A DNA stretch of 64,000 nucleotides, taken from positions 396,018 through 460,017 of the forward strand of contig NZ_VFIE01000017.1 of assembly GCF_010119385.1 (NCBI RefSeq), written 5' to 3'. The notes below the pieces were generated by a model. The model did no database searches and was not told the DNA's origin. It was given only the letters and a program-made list of their open reading frames with translations. The translations under genes were made by a program, and so were the position numbers. The stretch comes from Nesterenkonia haasae (GTDB lineage Bacteria; Actinomycetota; Actinomycetes; Actinomycetales; Micrococcaceae). This document shows, in pieces, positions 25,832 to 35,057 of this stretch. Each line of letters begins with the position of its first letter. Position 1 is the stretch's first letter.

Positions 25832-26392
25832 TCAGTTGGGCGGCATTCGGAATGGCTGCTGGTACGTCTTCGGCTGAACTTCTCCCTCGCGGTTGATATT
25901 GGTCTCCGCTCCGGTGACTCGATCAGTGTTTTGCGCTGTGACCGTCCTCCAGCGCCCTTCTTGCTGGAGCACCACGAATGTGAAGAGCCCCCGCCTTCTG
26001 GCGGCTGGACTGCCTTCTGGTGACTGTTGTCCGGTCAGTGACCATTCCCACACAATGACTGCGGACTCTTCGCTCAGAGGCCGTACTTTCACATGGTCCA
26101 CGGTCATATGAGAATCTGCGAAGATCTTCCGGAATCCGTAGTCGTGTGCTGAACGGATGCTGTCTTGGTCTTCCCACCAGAGACCGACGACATTGATGAA
26201 GTCAGCGTCCTCGACGAACAGTGCAGCCAGGGAGTTGGCGTCGTGCCTGTTCCAGGCTGCGGCAAAAGCGTTGGGGAGTTCTTCTGGTGTGCTCGGCTGT
26301 GCGCTCGGGTCGAGGTCAGAAATCTCTCGTATCCGTTCTCTCAGGTCTGGGTGGACTGAGCTGATCATACTGTCTGGGATGGTGTGAGCCAT
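25832..26392 (-). CDS. SnoaL-like / SgcJ-EcaC family protein
   Basis: 186 aa from the ATG at 26392 (GGAGGG about 12 bases upstream). The NTF2-like fold of the SgcJ/EcaC group is visible: LPNAFAAAWNRHDANSLAAL, FVEDADFINVVGLWWEDQ, IRSAHDYGFRKIFADSHM and GLFTFVVLQQEGRWRTVTAQ. Members are small cytosolic proteins of uncertain enzymatic role; the label oxidoreductase in databases is not supported by a cofactor site here. Its start is 63 bp from that of ldh on the other strand. The upstream extension of the frame to 26725 overlaps ldh and is not coding. Confidence 0.85.
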   Translation of the reverse strand: MAHTIPDSMISSVHPDLRERIREISDLDPSAQPSTPEELPNAFAAAWNRHDANSLAALFVEDADFINVVGLWWEDQDSIRSAHDYGFRKIFADSHMTVDHVKVRPLSEESAVIVWEWSLTGQQSPEGSPAARRRGLFTFVVLQQEGRWRTVTAQNTDRVTGAETNINREGEVQPKTYQQPFRMPPN

Positions 26393-26455
26393 TTGGGAGT
26401 ACACCCTCCAGGCTCTGCGTTTCCATCGGTCAACGCCGTGTGGAAGGCTTGGAAT

Positions 26456-27409
26456 ATGAATGCTCTGGAGAATAAGACAGTCGCCATCATCGGGGCGGGG
26501 AGCGTCGGCGCATCCACCGCGTATGCAGTGATGATCCGCGGCTCTGCTATGAACGTGCGACTCTATGACATTGATGCGGCGCGAGTCGAGGCCGAGGTGT
26601 TGGACCTTGCCCACGGCAGCCAGTTCACCGGTGCAGGCGAAGTCTCCGGCAGCAACGACCTTCGTGAGGTCGAAGGCGCCGACGTCGTTGTCATTACTGC
26701 TGGTGCCAAGCAGCATCCCGGTCAAACGAGGTTGGACTTGGCGGCTACGAATGTAGACATACTGAGGTCCCTGATGCCACAGCTGCTGGAGAGGGCTCCG
26801 CAGGCTATCTTCTTATTGGTGACCAATCCCTGCGATGTGCTGACCACTGCAGCGCAGCAGATCTCGGGCCTCCCCGCCCAGCGAGTATTCTCCACTGGCA
26901 CCGTCCTCGATACGGCACGCCTCCGGTGGTTGTTGGCTCAGCAGGCCAAGGTGTCGCGGCAAAGCGTCCACGCCCAGATCATCGGCGAGCATGGAGATAC
27001 TGAGTTTCCGCTCTGGTCCAGCGCCAGCATCGGCGCTACGCCTCTCGCTGAGTGGGAAGTTGGAGGAGAACAGATCTTCACGTCCGAACGCCTCAATTCG
27101 GTGGCCGACGAGGTCCGTAATGCCGCTTACCATGTGATTAGAGGCAAAGGCGCGACCAACTACGCGATTGGTCTCTCGGCCGCCCGGATCATCGAGGCTG
27201 TTCTCCATGATGAGCACGCGGTGCTCCCAGTCAGCACGGTGTTGCGGGGATTTAGGGGTATCGATGGCGTTGCACTGTCCGTGCCGAGCGTAGTCTCCAG
27301 ACGCGGAGCTGAACCCGTCCTGACCACTTCATTGTCGGAGTCTGAGGCAGATCTCCTGCAACAGTCTGCCGCGGGGTTGCGTCACGTTCAGAAGTCATTG
27401 GGGCTCTGA
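26456..27409 (+). CDS. ldh: L-lactate dehydrogenase
   Basis: 317 aa. NAD-binding TVAIIGAGSVGASTAYAVM, the substrate loop GAKQHPGQTRLDLAATN (Gln and Arg decide lactate over malate; Gln here), LLVTNPCDVLT, the ATxxD-like STGTVLDTARLRWLL and the catalytic His in QIIGEHGDTEFPLWS. It reduces pyruvate to L-lactate under low oxygen. Start at 26456 (GGAAGG upstream) agrees with the family; an earlier in-frame start at 26384 does not. Followed by an isolated gap and a shared terminator. Confidence 0.95.
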   Translation: MNALENKTVAIIGAGSVGASTAYAVMIRGSAMNVRLYDIDAARVEAEVLDLAHGSQFTGAGEVSGSNDLREVEGADVVVITAGAKQHPGQTRLDLAATNVDILRSLMPQLLERAPQAIFLLVTNPCDVLTTAAQQISGLPAQRVFSTGTVLDTARLRWLLAQQAKVSRQSVHAQIIGEHGDTEFPLWSSASIGATPLAEWEVGGEQIFTSERLNSVADEVRNAAYHVIRGKGATNYAIGLSAARIIEAVLHDEHAVLPVSTVLRGFRGIDGVALSVPSVVSRRGAEPVLTTSLSESEADLLQQSAAGLRHVQKSLGL

Positions 27410-27525
27410 TTCCGCCCCCCCTCAGCTGTTGCCGAACGCCTCGCTCCGCAGCAGATGCGCCGCTGTCGGGGACCCTTTGCATCGTGAGATCCAGCAAACG
27501 AAATAACAATTCGGCCATGAAGAGA

Positions 27526-27555
27526 AAACGACCCGCCGGAGGAGGCGGGTCGTTT
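27526..27555. terminator. Bidirectional terminator between ldh and tRNA-Ala
   Basis: Perfect 12-bp arms AAACGACCCGCC (27526-27537) and GGCGGGTCGTTT (27544-27555) with a GGAGGA loop. T residues follow the stem on both strands, so it serves the ldh mRNA and the minus-strand tRNA transcript. Confidence 0.9.
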
Positions 27556-27600
27556 CACGTGGTGGCTCTACGGAGCCATGTGGGCAATGCGCCCGGATTT

Positions 27601-27676
27601 TGGTGGAGCATATCGGACTCGAACCGATGACCTTCTGCATGCCATGCAGACGCGCTACCAGCTGCGCCAATGCCCC
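27601..27676 (-). tRNA. tRNA-Ala (anticodon GGC)
   Basis: On the minus strand: acceptor GGGGCAT/ATGCTCC, D-arm GCGC-AGCTGGTA-GCGC, anticodon stem TCTGC/GCAGA with loop ATGGCAT (anticodon GGC), variable loop AGGTC, T-arm ATCGG-TTCGAGT-CCGAT, discriminator A and encoded CCA (27601-27603). It lies 50 bp downstream of rsfS and may be cotranscribed with it. Confidence 0.97.
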
Positions 27677-27726
27677 ATATTCGCTTGTCTTGCCGAGGCT
27701 TTCTGCCCGTTGGCAACCCCTACACG

Positions 27727-28116
27727 TTACACCGCTGTCGGAGGTTCGGGCAAATCCAGATCGAGCTTTGGTACGTCGGCATAGAGACGGTCCAGACCGT
27801 ATACGGCTCGCTCTTGTTCGTGTTGGACATGCACCACCATGTGCCCGTAGTCCAGGAGAACCCACGTGCCTGAGTCCTTACCCTCACGGCGCAGCGGCAC
27901 AGAATCGTGCACCGTCTTGACCTGTTTTTCAATCTCTTCGCAGATAGCACCAATCTGACGCTCAGAGGGCGCAGAGCAGATGAGAAAGGCATCTGTAATT
28001 CCCAGGCGTTCCCCCACGTCATACCCATTGATATTGGTGGCGAGTTTGTCGGTGGCGGCCGATGCGGCTGTGCGCAATTCGGCAAGTACGGTGTCAGGAA
28101 CAGTCATATGTGTCAT
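27727..28116 (-). CDS. rsfS: Ribosome silencing factor RsfS
   Basis: 129 aa. RsfS binds uL14 on the large subunit and blocks subunit joining in starvation. Family features: INGYDVGERLGITDAFLICS, SERQIGAICEEIEKQVKTV and the signature DSGTWVLLDYGHMVVHVQHE followed by ERAVYGLDRLYADVP. The gene starts five bases after the stop of the acidic protein gene and closes the nadD operon, the usual position. Confidence 0.96.
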   Translation of the reverse strand: MTHMTVPDTVLAELRTAASAATDKLATNINGYDVGERLGITDAFLICSAPSERQIGAICEEIEKQVKTVHDSVPLRREGKDSGTWVLLDYGHMVVHVQHEQERAVYGLDRLYADVPKLDLDLPEPPTAV

Positions 28117-28121
28117 TCAGT

Positions 28122-29300
28122 TTAGAGGAAGACGAAGTAGACAACGGCTGCGATCGCAGCAAGCAGAAGGACTGCCATCACGATCACGGTCCATGTGAGG
28201 ACCTTCTGCCGGTCTACTTGTCGTGAGGTGGCATCGATCATCTTGTTGAGATCAAGCCCATGGGCACCCCGAGCGTGCACCGGCTCGATCTGGCCGGTCG
28301 CGTACTGCATGTCCTCAGGGTCGTGCTCCAGCGAATCACGAACCATCTTTTGAGTCAGGATCGTCGACTCTGGCCGTTCGCGGCTCCGGCGGCGGCGGTC
28401 CTTCTCCGCCTTGGCGTGTTCCTTGCGCATGCGTTCTTGGTTGGCCTGCATGGCCTTGGCCGCAAGTGCCTGCTGTCGCTTCAGAAGCTCTGGGTCGACT
28501 GACGTCGGGTCGTCGACTCGGGCGATCTCCGCGTTGGTCGAATCCAGCTCAGCAAGCAATTCAGGACTCAGGGGCGGAATCGACTGAGTCTCGCGCAGCA
28601 TTCGCCGAACCCTGCGTGATTCGGGGAGAGTATCGGGATCCACGTCTGAGTTTTTGGAATTTCCCTCAGCTTGTCCCTCGTCACCCGAGGAGGTCTCGAC
28701 GATCTCTTCGGCCACCGGCTCAATTTCTTCGCCGGGGAAGTCCAGGACCCGACTCATGACCTGCGTGGTCTCCTCCCCAGCATCCAGGGCGAGATCAGCC
28801 TCAGCGTCAGCGATCTCCTCCTCAGGACGCGCCGGCGCTTCCTCGGGTTCAGGAAGCACTGCGGGGTCTGAAACTTCTTCGTCGGGGCCGAGTTCTTCAG
28901 CGGGTGAGTCATCTCCGTGGACCAACGGCTGAGCCGCGTCACTATCTAACTCCGGTTCGTCTTCGGCCTCGTCGTCTGTCTCCGGTTCCTGCGGGAGCTC
29001 GTCGCTCTCGGAGGCGATAGTTGCACTTACTGCTCGGGACAGTTCGTCCTGGGCGTGGTCCTCATCAAGCTCCGCAGTGGTTTCGGGCTCTGAGTCCGGC
29101 GATGAGTCCGCCTGCTCGCTTGAAGTACTGTGCTCGTGCTGGGCATCATTCTCTCCAGCCTCCGGGGTCTCTTCTACTTCGCGCTGGGCCGCTAATTCAG
29201 CCTCGCGGCGGCGGCGCAACTCCTTGCGGGAGACTGGCAGGTACCGCTCGCGGAGTTCTCCGCCGTTGGCTGCATTCTGCTCAGTAATGTCTGCGCTCAT
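28122..29300 (-). CDS. Acidic protein with C-terminal membrane anchor, unknown
   Basis: 392 aa. Not assigned to a function. It starts with a basic patch ([20 protein letters not shown]), then about 200 residues very rich in Glu, Asp, Ser and Pro that must be disordered, then a more structured, charged helix ([20 protein letters not shown]), and ends with one hydrophobic helix ([20 protein letters not shown]), giving a tail-anchored layout with a cytoplasmic bulk. It is coupled to nadD by an ATGA overlap and to rsfS by a five-base gap; similar proteins lie at this place in other Micrococcaceae. Confidence 0.85.
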   Translation of the reverse strand: MSADITEQNAANGGELRERYLPVSRKELRRRREAELAAQREVEETPEAGENDAQHEHSTSSEQADSSPDSEPETTAELDEDHAQDELSRAVSATIASESDELPQEPETDDEAEDEPELDSDAAQPLVHGDDSPAEELGPDEEVSDPAVLPEPEEAPARPEEEIADAEADLALDAGEETTQVMSRVLDFPGEEIEPVAEEIVETSSGDEGQAEGNSKNSDVDPDTLPESRRVRRMLRETQSIPPLSPELLAELDSTNAEIARVDDPTSVDPELLKRQQALAAKAMQANQERMRKEHAKAEKDRRRRSRERPESTILTQKMVRDSLEHDPEDMQYATGQIEPVHARGAHGLDLNKMIDATSRQVDRQKVLTWTVIVMAVLLLAAIAAVVYFVFL

Positions 29301-30007
29301 GAGGAACCCTCCCGGTGGTATTGCTCAATGGTATGCCCAGGTGAACTGAGATTCGGCTCATCAGCCGCGCGTGTGCCTGAACCATCTTGGTAGAGCCTGT
29401 GCTTGTTGATGTACTGGACCACACCGTCCGGAACCAGGTACCAGACCGGATCGCCAGCCTTACCTCGTGCCCGTAGATCCGTTGAACTGATAGCCATCGC
29501 TGGGATCTCCATCAGTGAGATGTTCTCGCTGCGCCCAAAGTCTTCACTCTGATAGCCCGGCCGGGTCACAGAGACGAAGTGGGCCAGCTCCCACAGCTCC
29601 TCCACATTCTTCCAAGACATGATCTGCGCCATGGCGTCCGCCCCGGTGATGAAGAACAAGTCGGCGTCTCCGTACATTGCCCGGAAGTCCCGAAGAGTGT
29701 CAATGGTGTACGTAGTGCCACCTCGGTCGATATCCACCCGCGATACTGAGAATCGCGGGTTAGAAGCAGTCGCGATCACGGTCAGTAGGTAGCGATGCTC
29801 CGCTGGTGTGACGCGCCTGCCGGCCTTTTGCCACGGCTCTCCCGTGGGCACGAAGATCACTTCATCAAGGCTGTATTCTGCGGCTACTTCGGAGGCAGCC
29901 ACCAGGTGACCATGATGAATGGGATCGAATGTTCCACCCATGATGCCAAGACGGCGTTTGCGGTCATCCGGACCGGTCCGAGCGGGAGTGCTGAAAGGGG
30001 GTGTCAA
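29297..30007 (-). CDS. nadD: Nicotinate-nucleotide adenylyltransferase
   Basis: 236 aa. NadD makes nicotinate adenine dinucleotide in NAD synthesis. The nucleotidyltransferase motif [18 protein letters not shown], the [14 protein letters not shown] strand, [15 protein letters not shown] and the [14 protein letters not shown] (ISSTxxR) motif are all present. The start is a TTG at 30007, one base after the small membrane protein stop codon; its position inside the operon supports it, though the first 18 residues are unconserved. Confidence 0.93.
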   Translation of the reverse strand: MTPPFSTPARTGPDDRKRRLGIMGGTFDPIHHGHLVAASEVAAEYSLDEVIFVPTGEPWQKAGRRVTPAEHRYLLTVIATASNPRFSVSRVDIDRGGTTYTIDTLRDFRAMYGDADLFFITGADAMAQIMSWKNVEELWELAHFVSVTRPGYQSEDFGRSENISLMEIPAMAISSTDLRARGKAGDPVWYLVPDGVVQYINKHRLYQDGSGTRAADEPNLSSPGHTIEQYHREGSS

Positions 30008-30008
30008 A

Positions 30009-30185
30009 TCAGTGGTGGCCCTGGGGGTCAGCTGGAAGTTCCTTACCCTTCCCGGAGAAACCGAGGGTGATCAACAAGCTCAGCATGAGGATGGCGAAGA
30101 TGATGATGCCGTACCAGTAGGCTGGCATCGGCAACTCGTAACCATGGTACTGGTCGGCAAGCAGTGCGAGAACGGGCAGGTTCAT
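30009..30185 (-). CDS. Small single-pass membrane protein
   Basis: 58 aa from the ATG at 30185, with AAAGGGAGAGG upstream. Sequence [15 protein letters not shown], then one helix [20 protein letters not shown] and a short charged tail [13 protein letters not shown]. Small proteins of this form precede nadD in Micrococcaceae; function unknown. It is separated from nadD by only one base, so it belongs to the nadD-rsfS operon. Confidence 0.75.
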   Translation of the reverse strand: MNLPVLALLADQYHGYELPMPAYWYGIIIFAILMLSLLITLGFSGKGKELPADPQGHH

Positions 30186-30263
30186 GCCTCTCCCTTTGAA
30201 TGGTGTGTCAAGATCTGACAAGAGTCTACTAGGAAATTGCTCAAATCCCCGCAATCTCGGCCT

Positions 30264-30288
30264 GAGAGCCGGGTTCGTCGCGGCTCTC
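30264..30288 (-). terminator. Terminator after proA
   Basis: Perfect 8-bp arms GAGAGCCG (30264-30271) and CGGCTCTC (30281-30288), 37 bp past the proA stop on the minus strand, with modest T-richness beyond. The rest of the 30186-30324 gap probably holds the nadD operon promoter. Confidence 0.5.
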
Positions 30289-30324
30289 CACCCTCGGAGC
30301 GGAGGACTGAGCGATGGACCTGGC

Positions 30325-31581
30325 TCAGCGCGTCTGGCCGTCTCCGCGGACGACCCACTTGGTTGTGGTCAGTTCCGCCATTCCCATGGGCCCGCGGGCG
30401 TGGGTCTTCTGGGTGGAAATGCCTACTTCAGCGCCCAGGCCGAACTCACCGCCATCAGTGAACCGTGTGGATGCGTTCACGATCACAGCGGCGGCATCTA
30501 CCTCGGCGATAAACTGATCTGCCGCAGATGCTGAGTCAGTGACGATGGCTTCGGTGTGACCAGTGCTGTACCTGTGTATGTGGCTGATCGCCTCATCGAT
30601 CGTGTCCACTACGGCCACCGACATCTCCAGGTCGAGGAACTCGGTGCGATAGTGCTCCTCGGTGGCGGATTCGGCGACCCCAGAACCGGTAGGCATCCAC
30701 TGCGCGGCCCGCTGGTCAAGATGCAGCACGACGCCGGCATCCGCCAGCGCGGCCAAAGACTCTTTACCGGCCTGCTCAGCCTGAGCGTGAAGGAGCAGGG
30801 TCTCCGCCGCATTGCAGACGCTGGGCCGGTGAGTCTTCGCGTTCACTACTATCTCCCGGGCTTTTCTGGGGTCCGCCGTAGCGTCCACATAGACATGGAC
30901 ATTTCCTTCCCCGGTTTCGATGACAGGAACTCTTGAGTTGTTGACCACGTGTTGAATGAGCTCGTGGCCACCTCGGGGAATCAGAACATCGACGCTGCCA
31001 CGCGTGGTCATCAGCTCCGTTGCGCCTTCTCTGCCGAGAGGGTCGATGGTTTGTACCGCGTCCACTGGGATATCGGCTGAGCGCAGGGCATCGCGTATAA
31101 CGTTCAATAGCATCTCGTTGGTGGCCATAGCAGCAGACCCGCCACGCAGGATGACAGCATTGCCAGACTTCAGAGCCAGCGCCGCGATATCGACCGTGAC
31201 ATTCGGGCGCGCCTCGTAGATGACACCGATCACCCCAAGGGGCACCGCGACTTGGCTCAGTCTGAGCCCATTAGGCAGAGTTCGCCCCTGCACGACCCGA
31301 CCAATGGGGTCTTCGAGCCTGATGATTTCCTCAACCGCCTGGGCTAAGCCTTCGATGCGCTCAGGGGTGAGTCTGAGTCGATCCTGGAGAGCGGCTGAGA
31401 GACCAGTCTCCCGACTGCGGGTGAGGTCGTGCTCGTTGGCGCCGAGGAGGGAGGTGGCTGAGTCCCTCAGCCCCGCAGCGATCGCCTCCAGGGCTCGATC
31501 CTTGTGCTGACGGTCCAACCGTCCCAATGGCCGGGCCGCTTCGCGGGCGCGCCGGGTGATCTGGGTGATGTCTGCAGTCAT
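30325..31581 (-). CDS. proA: Glutamate-5-semialdehyde dehydrogenase (gamma-glutamyl phosphate reductase)
   Basis: 418 aa. ProA reduces gamma-glutamyl phosphate to the semialdehyde, second step of proline synthesis. Features: VPLGVIGVIYEARPNVTVDI, NAVILRGGSAAMATN, VLIPRGGHELIQHVVNNS, catalytic Cys in KTHRPSVCNAAETLL and the C-terminal FTDGGEFGLGAEVGIST. ATG at 31581 overlaps the proB stop (ATGA); obg, proB and proA thus form one translationally coupled operon. Confidence 0.97.
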   Translation of the reverse strand: MTADITQITRRAREAARPLGRLDRQHKDRALEAIAAGLRDSATSLLGANEHDLTRSRETGLSAALQDRLRLTPERIEGLAQAVEEIIRLEDPIGRVVQGRTLPNGLRLSQVAVPLGVIGVIYEARPNVTVDIAALALKSGNAVILRGGSAAMATNEMLLNVIRDALRSADIPVDAVQTIDPLGREGATELMTTRGSVDVLIPRGGHELIQHVVNNSRVPVIETGEGNVHVYVDATADPRKAREIVVNAKTHRPSVCNAAETLLLHAQAEQAGKESLAALADAGVVLHLDQRAAQWMPTGSGVAESATEEHYRTEFLDLEMSVAVVDTIDEAISHIHRYSTGHTEAIVTDSASAADQFIAEVDAAAVIVNASTRFTDGGEFGLGAEVGISTQKTHARGPMGMAELTTTKWVVRGDGQTR

Positions 31582-32696
31582 GCTGGTACCTCCACTCGGG
31601 CCATGTCATCAGTATGAATTACAGGGCGTTGGTAGTCCTCGCCCAGCTCTTGAGCTATTTGCGCAGTCTTCTTCCCGCGCATCGTCCGGACTTCCTCTGC
31701 CGAGAATGAACTCACACCACGCGCGCGCACCTGTCCGTCTGGACTGCTGATCTCGACGACGTCGCCGGCCTCGAAGCTGCCTGTCACCTCAATGATCCCG
31801 GCGGCGAGCAGGGAACGACGACGCTCAGCGACAGCGCTGACTGCCCCCTGATCAATGGTGATTCTGCCTTTGGTGTGGGCCAGATGCGCCAACCATGCGG
31901 ACCGTGCCCCACGCCGCTTACCGCGCGGCAGAAACAGGGTTCCTACTTCTTCTCCAGCGAAGAGTCGCTCAGCGTTGGCCGCGGAGGTCAAGCGTGCGGG
32001 AATACCATGAGCTGTCACAATCTGAGCGGCCTCAACTTTGGTGACCATGCCCCCGGTACCGATCCCAGCACGACCCCGTGGGCCAAGAGTCACTCCACTG
32101 AGATCTTCGGTCCGGGCAATCTCCGCGATGGGCTTTCCCCCCGCCTGCGGCGGCCCATCGTAGAGCGCGTCGACGTCGGAAAGCAGGATGAGGCCATCAG
32201 CGTGGATCAGATTGGCCGTCAGGGCCGCCAACCGATCATTGTCACCGAATCGGATTTCTGCGGTGGCCACGGCGTCGTTCTCGTTGATGATCGGAATAAC
32301 GCCCAGTGCAAGCAGTTTCTCCAGGGCGCGCAGAGCGTTGACGTAGGTGGCGCGTCGAATGAGATCTTCTACCGTGAGCAGCACCTGGCCGACTTCAGCG
32401 CCGTGGTGCCCGAATGCCCGTGAGTAGTGTGCCAATAACTGCCCCTGCCCGACGGCTGCAGCGGCTTGCTGGGCTGCCAGGTCTTGAGGGCGCCGGTCAA
32501 GCCTCAAAGGGGCCAATCCTGCAGCGATCGCCCCGGATGAGACCAGGACGATCTCAATGCCGCGGCTGCGCAGCCCCTGGCAAGCGTCGACGAGACGGTT
32601 CAAAGCCTGGACGCTGATCCCGCCGTCCACGGTGGTCAGGCTGGAGGATCCGACCTTGATGACAAGGCGTTTCGCTTCCGTGACGTTGAAGCTCAC
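31578..32696 (-). CDS. proB: Glutamate 5-kinase
   Basis: 372 aa. Amino acid kinase domain ([56 protein letters not shown]) followed by a C-terminal PUA domain (about residues 285-360: [20 protein letters not shown]). It makes gamma-glutamyl phosphate and is normally proline-inhibited. Overlaps the obg stop by four bases and the proA start by four. Confidence 0.97.
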   Translation of the reverse strand: MSFNVTEAKRLVIKVGSSSLTTVDGGISVQALNRLVDACQGLRSRGIEIVLVSSGAIAAGLAPLRLDRRPQDLAAQQAAAAVGQGQLLAHYSRAFGHHGAEVGQVLLTVEDLIRRATYVNALRALEKLLALGVIPIINENDAVATAEIRFGDNDRLAALTANLIHADGLILLSDVDALYDGPPQAGGKPIAEIARTEDLSGVTLGPRGRAGIGTGGMVTKVEAAQIVTAHGIPARLTSAANAERLFAGEEVGTLFLPRGKRRGARSAWLAHLAHTKGRITIDQGAVSAVAERRRSLLAAGIIEVTGSFEAGDVVEISSPDGQVRARGVSSFSAEEVRTMRGKKTAQIAQELGEDYQRPVIHTDDMARVEVPA

Positions 32697-34216
32697 CGTT
32701 CCTCCTGCTGGCCGGCGACTGCGTCCACATCCTCGGCTTCATCTGTGGCATAGAGCTTGTCCATCTCAGCGCGAACCTGACGCTTGCTGGCGCGGCGGTC
32801 GGCCTGGTCTTGTTTCTTTTCCGCGCGGGTCGGCCGGTGTTGGTCCTCGAACCGCAGGTCGGTTCCTCGGGCACCGAGGTGTTCAGCGCCGGCTGCCATG
32901 GTCGGCTCCCAGTCGAAGACCACACCGTCCTCTTCGGCACCGATGACCACTGATTCCCCGGGCACAGCACCCAGGCGGAACAGCTCGTCTTCAATCCCGA
33001 TGGCTTGAAGTCGGTCAGCCAGATAGCCGACTGCCTCATCGTTATTGAAGTCTGTCTGTTGGATCCAGCGTTCAGGTTTGGAGCCGCGAACTCGCCACAG
33101 AGGTTCGCCGCCCTTCTCTTCCCGGCTGATGGTGAAGCCCCTGTCGTTGATTGCCTTGGGCCGAATGGTGACCGGAACCGGTGCCGCCTCGACTTCCTGG
33201 GCAGCGCGAGCTTCTTGGACCAGCCCCGCCATGGCGAAGCTCAGTTCGCGGAGACCCTTCCTCGAAACCGCCGAGATCTCAAAGGTTCGGAATCCGCGCT
33301 CCTCCAACGTGGCGCGCACCAACCCAGCCATCTCTTCCCCGTCTGGAAGGTCCGTCTTGTTCAGTGCCACCAAGCGCGGACGTTCAGTCAGAGGTAAACC
33401 GTCTGCAGCGTAGGCAGCGAGCTCATGTTCGATCGCGTCCAGATCCGCAATAGGATCACGGTCCGTCTCCAGGGTCCCGCAGTCCAGGACGTGGACCAGG
33501 GCAGCGCAGCGCTCCACATGACGCAGGAACTCGTGGCCCAGCCCTTTGCCTTCGGCAGCACCAGGGATCAGTCCAGGTACGTCTGCGACCGTGAAGCGGG
33601 TCTCCCCTGCCTCGACGACGCCCAGATTGGGCACCAGTGTGGTGAAGGGATACTCGGCGATCTTCGGCCGTGCTGCGGACATGGCAGCAATGAGGCTGGA
33701 TTTGCCTGCTGACGGGAAACCAACGAGAGCGACGTCTGCCACGGACTTCAGTTCAAGCACAACGTCGCTCTGCTGCCCGGGGGTGCCTAGCAGGGCGAAA
33801 CCTGGGGCCTTCCTCTGTCTTGACGCAAGGGCGGCATTGCCGAGCCCGCCGACGCCGCCTTCTGCGATGCGGGCTCGGGCACCGGCGCCGACGAGGTCGA
33901 CCAGAACGGTGCCGTCGCGGTCCTTGACGACGGTGCCGTCAGGGACAGTGAGTTCTAGGGTGCTGCCCTTGTGGCCGTGACGGAGGCTGCCCTGGCCTAC
34001 ACCGCCGCTTTCGGCGCGGCGGTGCGGGCGGTGGTGGTAGTCCAGCAATGTGGTGGTGTTGGGGTCGACGACCAATTCCACGTGGCCGCCGTCTCCGCCG
34101 TTGCCGCCGTCGGGACCGCCGAGGGGCTTGAATTTCTCTCGGTGGACGGAGATGCAGCCGCTGCCGCCATCTCCGCCGCCGGCATGCAGCACCACCCGGT
34201 CGACGAAATGTGCCAT
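32693..34216 (-). CDS. obg: GTPase Obg (CgtA)
   Basis: 507 aa. Glycine-rich N-terminal Obg fold ([20 protein letters not shown]), G domain with G1 [11 protein letters not shown]3 DVPG and G4 NKTD, then the C-terminal OCT domain (about residues 340-420: [17 protein letters not shown]) and a charged tail. Obg assists 50S maturation and stress signalling. The GTP-binding motifs are intact. Its ATG follows the rplU-rpmA terminator, so obg-proB-proA likely has its own promoter in the gap 34217-34250. Confidence 0.97.
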   Translation of the reverse strand: MAHFVDRVVLHAGGGDGGSGCISVHREKFKPLGGPDGGNGGDGGHVELVVDPNTTTLLDYHHRPHRRAESGGVGQGSLRHGHKGSTLELTVPDGTVVKDRDGTVLVDLVGAGARARIAEGGVGGLGNAALASRQRKAPGFALLGTPGQQSDVVLELKSVADVALVGFPSAGKSSLIAAMSAARPKIAEYPFTTLVPNLGVVEAGETRFTVADVPGLIPGAAEGKGLGHEFLRHVERCAALVHVLDCGTLETDRDPIADLDAIEHELAAYAADGLPLTERPRLVALNKTDLPDGEEMAGLVRATLEERGFRTFEISAVSRKGLRELSFAMAGLVQEARAAQEVEAAPVPVTIRPKAINDRGFTISREEKGGEPLWRVRGSKPERWIQQTDFNNDEAVGYLADRLQAIGIEDELFRLGAVPGESVVIGAEEDGVVFDWEPTMAAGAEHLGARGTDLRFEDQHRPTRAEKKQDQADRRASKRQVRAEMDKLYATDEAEDVDAVAGQQEER

Positions 34217-34253
34217 AGCTGGATCCCCTTTTAGATGTGGTATTCAGAATGCC

Positions 34254-34284
34254 AAAAAGCCCGGCGAGCGATGCTCAGCCGGGC
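34254..34284 (-). terminator. Rho-independent terminator of rplU-rpmA
   Basis: On the minus strand, GCCCGGC-tGAGC / GCTC-GCCGGGC (arms 34278-34284 and 34259-34265 plus inner GAGC/GCTC) followed by TTTTT (34254-34258). A textbook terminator 80 bp past rpmA. Confidence 0.9.
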
Positions 34285-34367
34285 CTTATGGAAGTGGTAG
34301 TCACCTCTGGTGACCACTACGAGGCGTTGGGAGTGAACCCGTCGCCGAAACTCATATGAAGGCCGGC

Positions 34368-34625
34368 TCAGCCGACCGCTGGAACAATGTTGACGACCTT
34401 GCGGCCGCGCTTGCTGCCGAACTCCACAGCGCCATCAGCAAGTGCGAACAGGGTATCGTCCCCACCGCGGCCAACATTTGTGCCGGGGTGGAACTTGGTG
34501 CCGCGCTGGCGAATGAGGATCTCGCCTGCAGAGACAGCCTGTCCTCCGAAACGCTTCACGCCAAGGCGCTGGGCGTTGGAATCGCGACCGTTGCGAGTCG
34601 AGCTCGCACCTTTCTTATGTGCCAT
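34368..34625 (-). CDS. rpmA: 50S ribosomal protein L27
   Basis: 85 aa, usual length. Begins [20 protein letters not shown] with the conserved [20 protein letters not shown] and [20 protein letters not shown]. The N-terminus reaches the peptidyl-transferase centre; there is no Firmicutes-type cleavable N-terminal peptide. Cotranscribed with rplU, 52 bases apart. Confidence 0.99.
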   Translation of the reverse strand: MAHKKGASSTRNGRDSNAQRLGVKRFGGQAVSAGEILIRQRGTKFHPGTNVGRGGDDTLFALADGAVEFGSKRGRKVVNIVPAVG

Positions 34626-34677
34626 GGGTCTTTACCTCTCAGGAAATGGAAAATCTAGGACCAGTCTATCGCCCAGT

Positions 34678-34986
34678 TCAGGCGATGGACGTTACCTTGA
34701 CGCGGGTCAGCTCAGAACGGTGACCCTGACGCTTGTGGTAGCCGGTCTTGTTCTTGTACTTATGAATGACGATCTTCTTGCCACGAAGATTCTCTTGAAC
34801 CTCGGCAGACACGGTGATCTTGGACAGCTCGTCGGCGGAGGTCGTGACCTCATCCCCGTCCACCAGCATCACCGCTGGCAGCTCGATGGTGCTGCCTGCC
34901 TCGGCCTCGACGCGGTCAAGGGTCACGTGGTCTCCGACGGAAACCTTCTCCTGGCGGCCGCCTGCGCGGACAATCGCGTACACCAC
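34678..34986 (-). CDS. rplU: 50S ribosomal protein L21
   Basis: 102 aa. Standard L21: [38 protein letters not shown] and the C-terminal [26 protein letters not shown] at the start allows initiation at 34986 or 34983. Lies 71 bases after rne, the conserved rne-rplU-rpmA order. Confidence 0.99.
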   Translation of the reverse strand: MVYAIVRAGGRQEKVSVGDHVTLDRVEAEAGSTIELPAVMLVDGDEVTTSADELSKITVSAEVQENLRGKKIVIHKYKNKTGYHKRQGHRSELTRVKVTSIA

Positions 34987-35057
34987 TTGGGACTCACTTC
35001 TCTCGTTGAACGTGCATGAAAAAGTATCTGTGCACAGAATAGTGCCAGCGATCCAGT

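Noticed and set aside
26393..26725. N-terminal extension of the SnoaL-like gene
   Set aside because: Overlaps ldh on the opposite strand and lacks homology; ATG at 26392 has a ribosome site.
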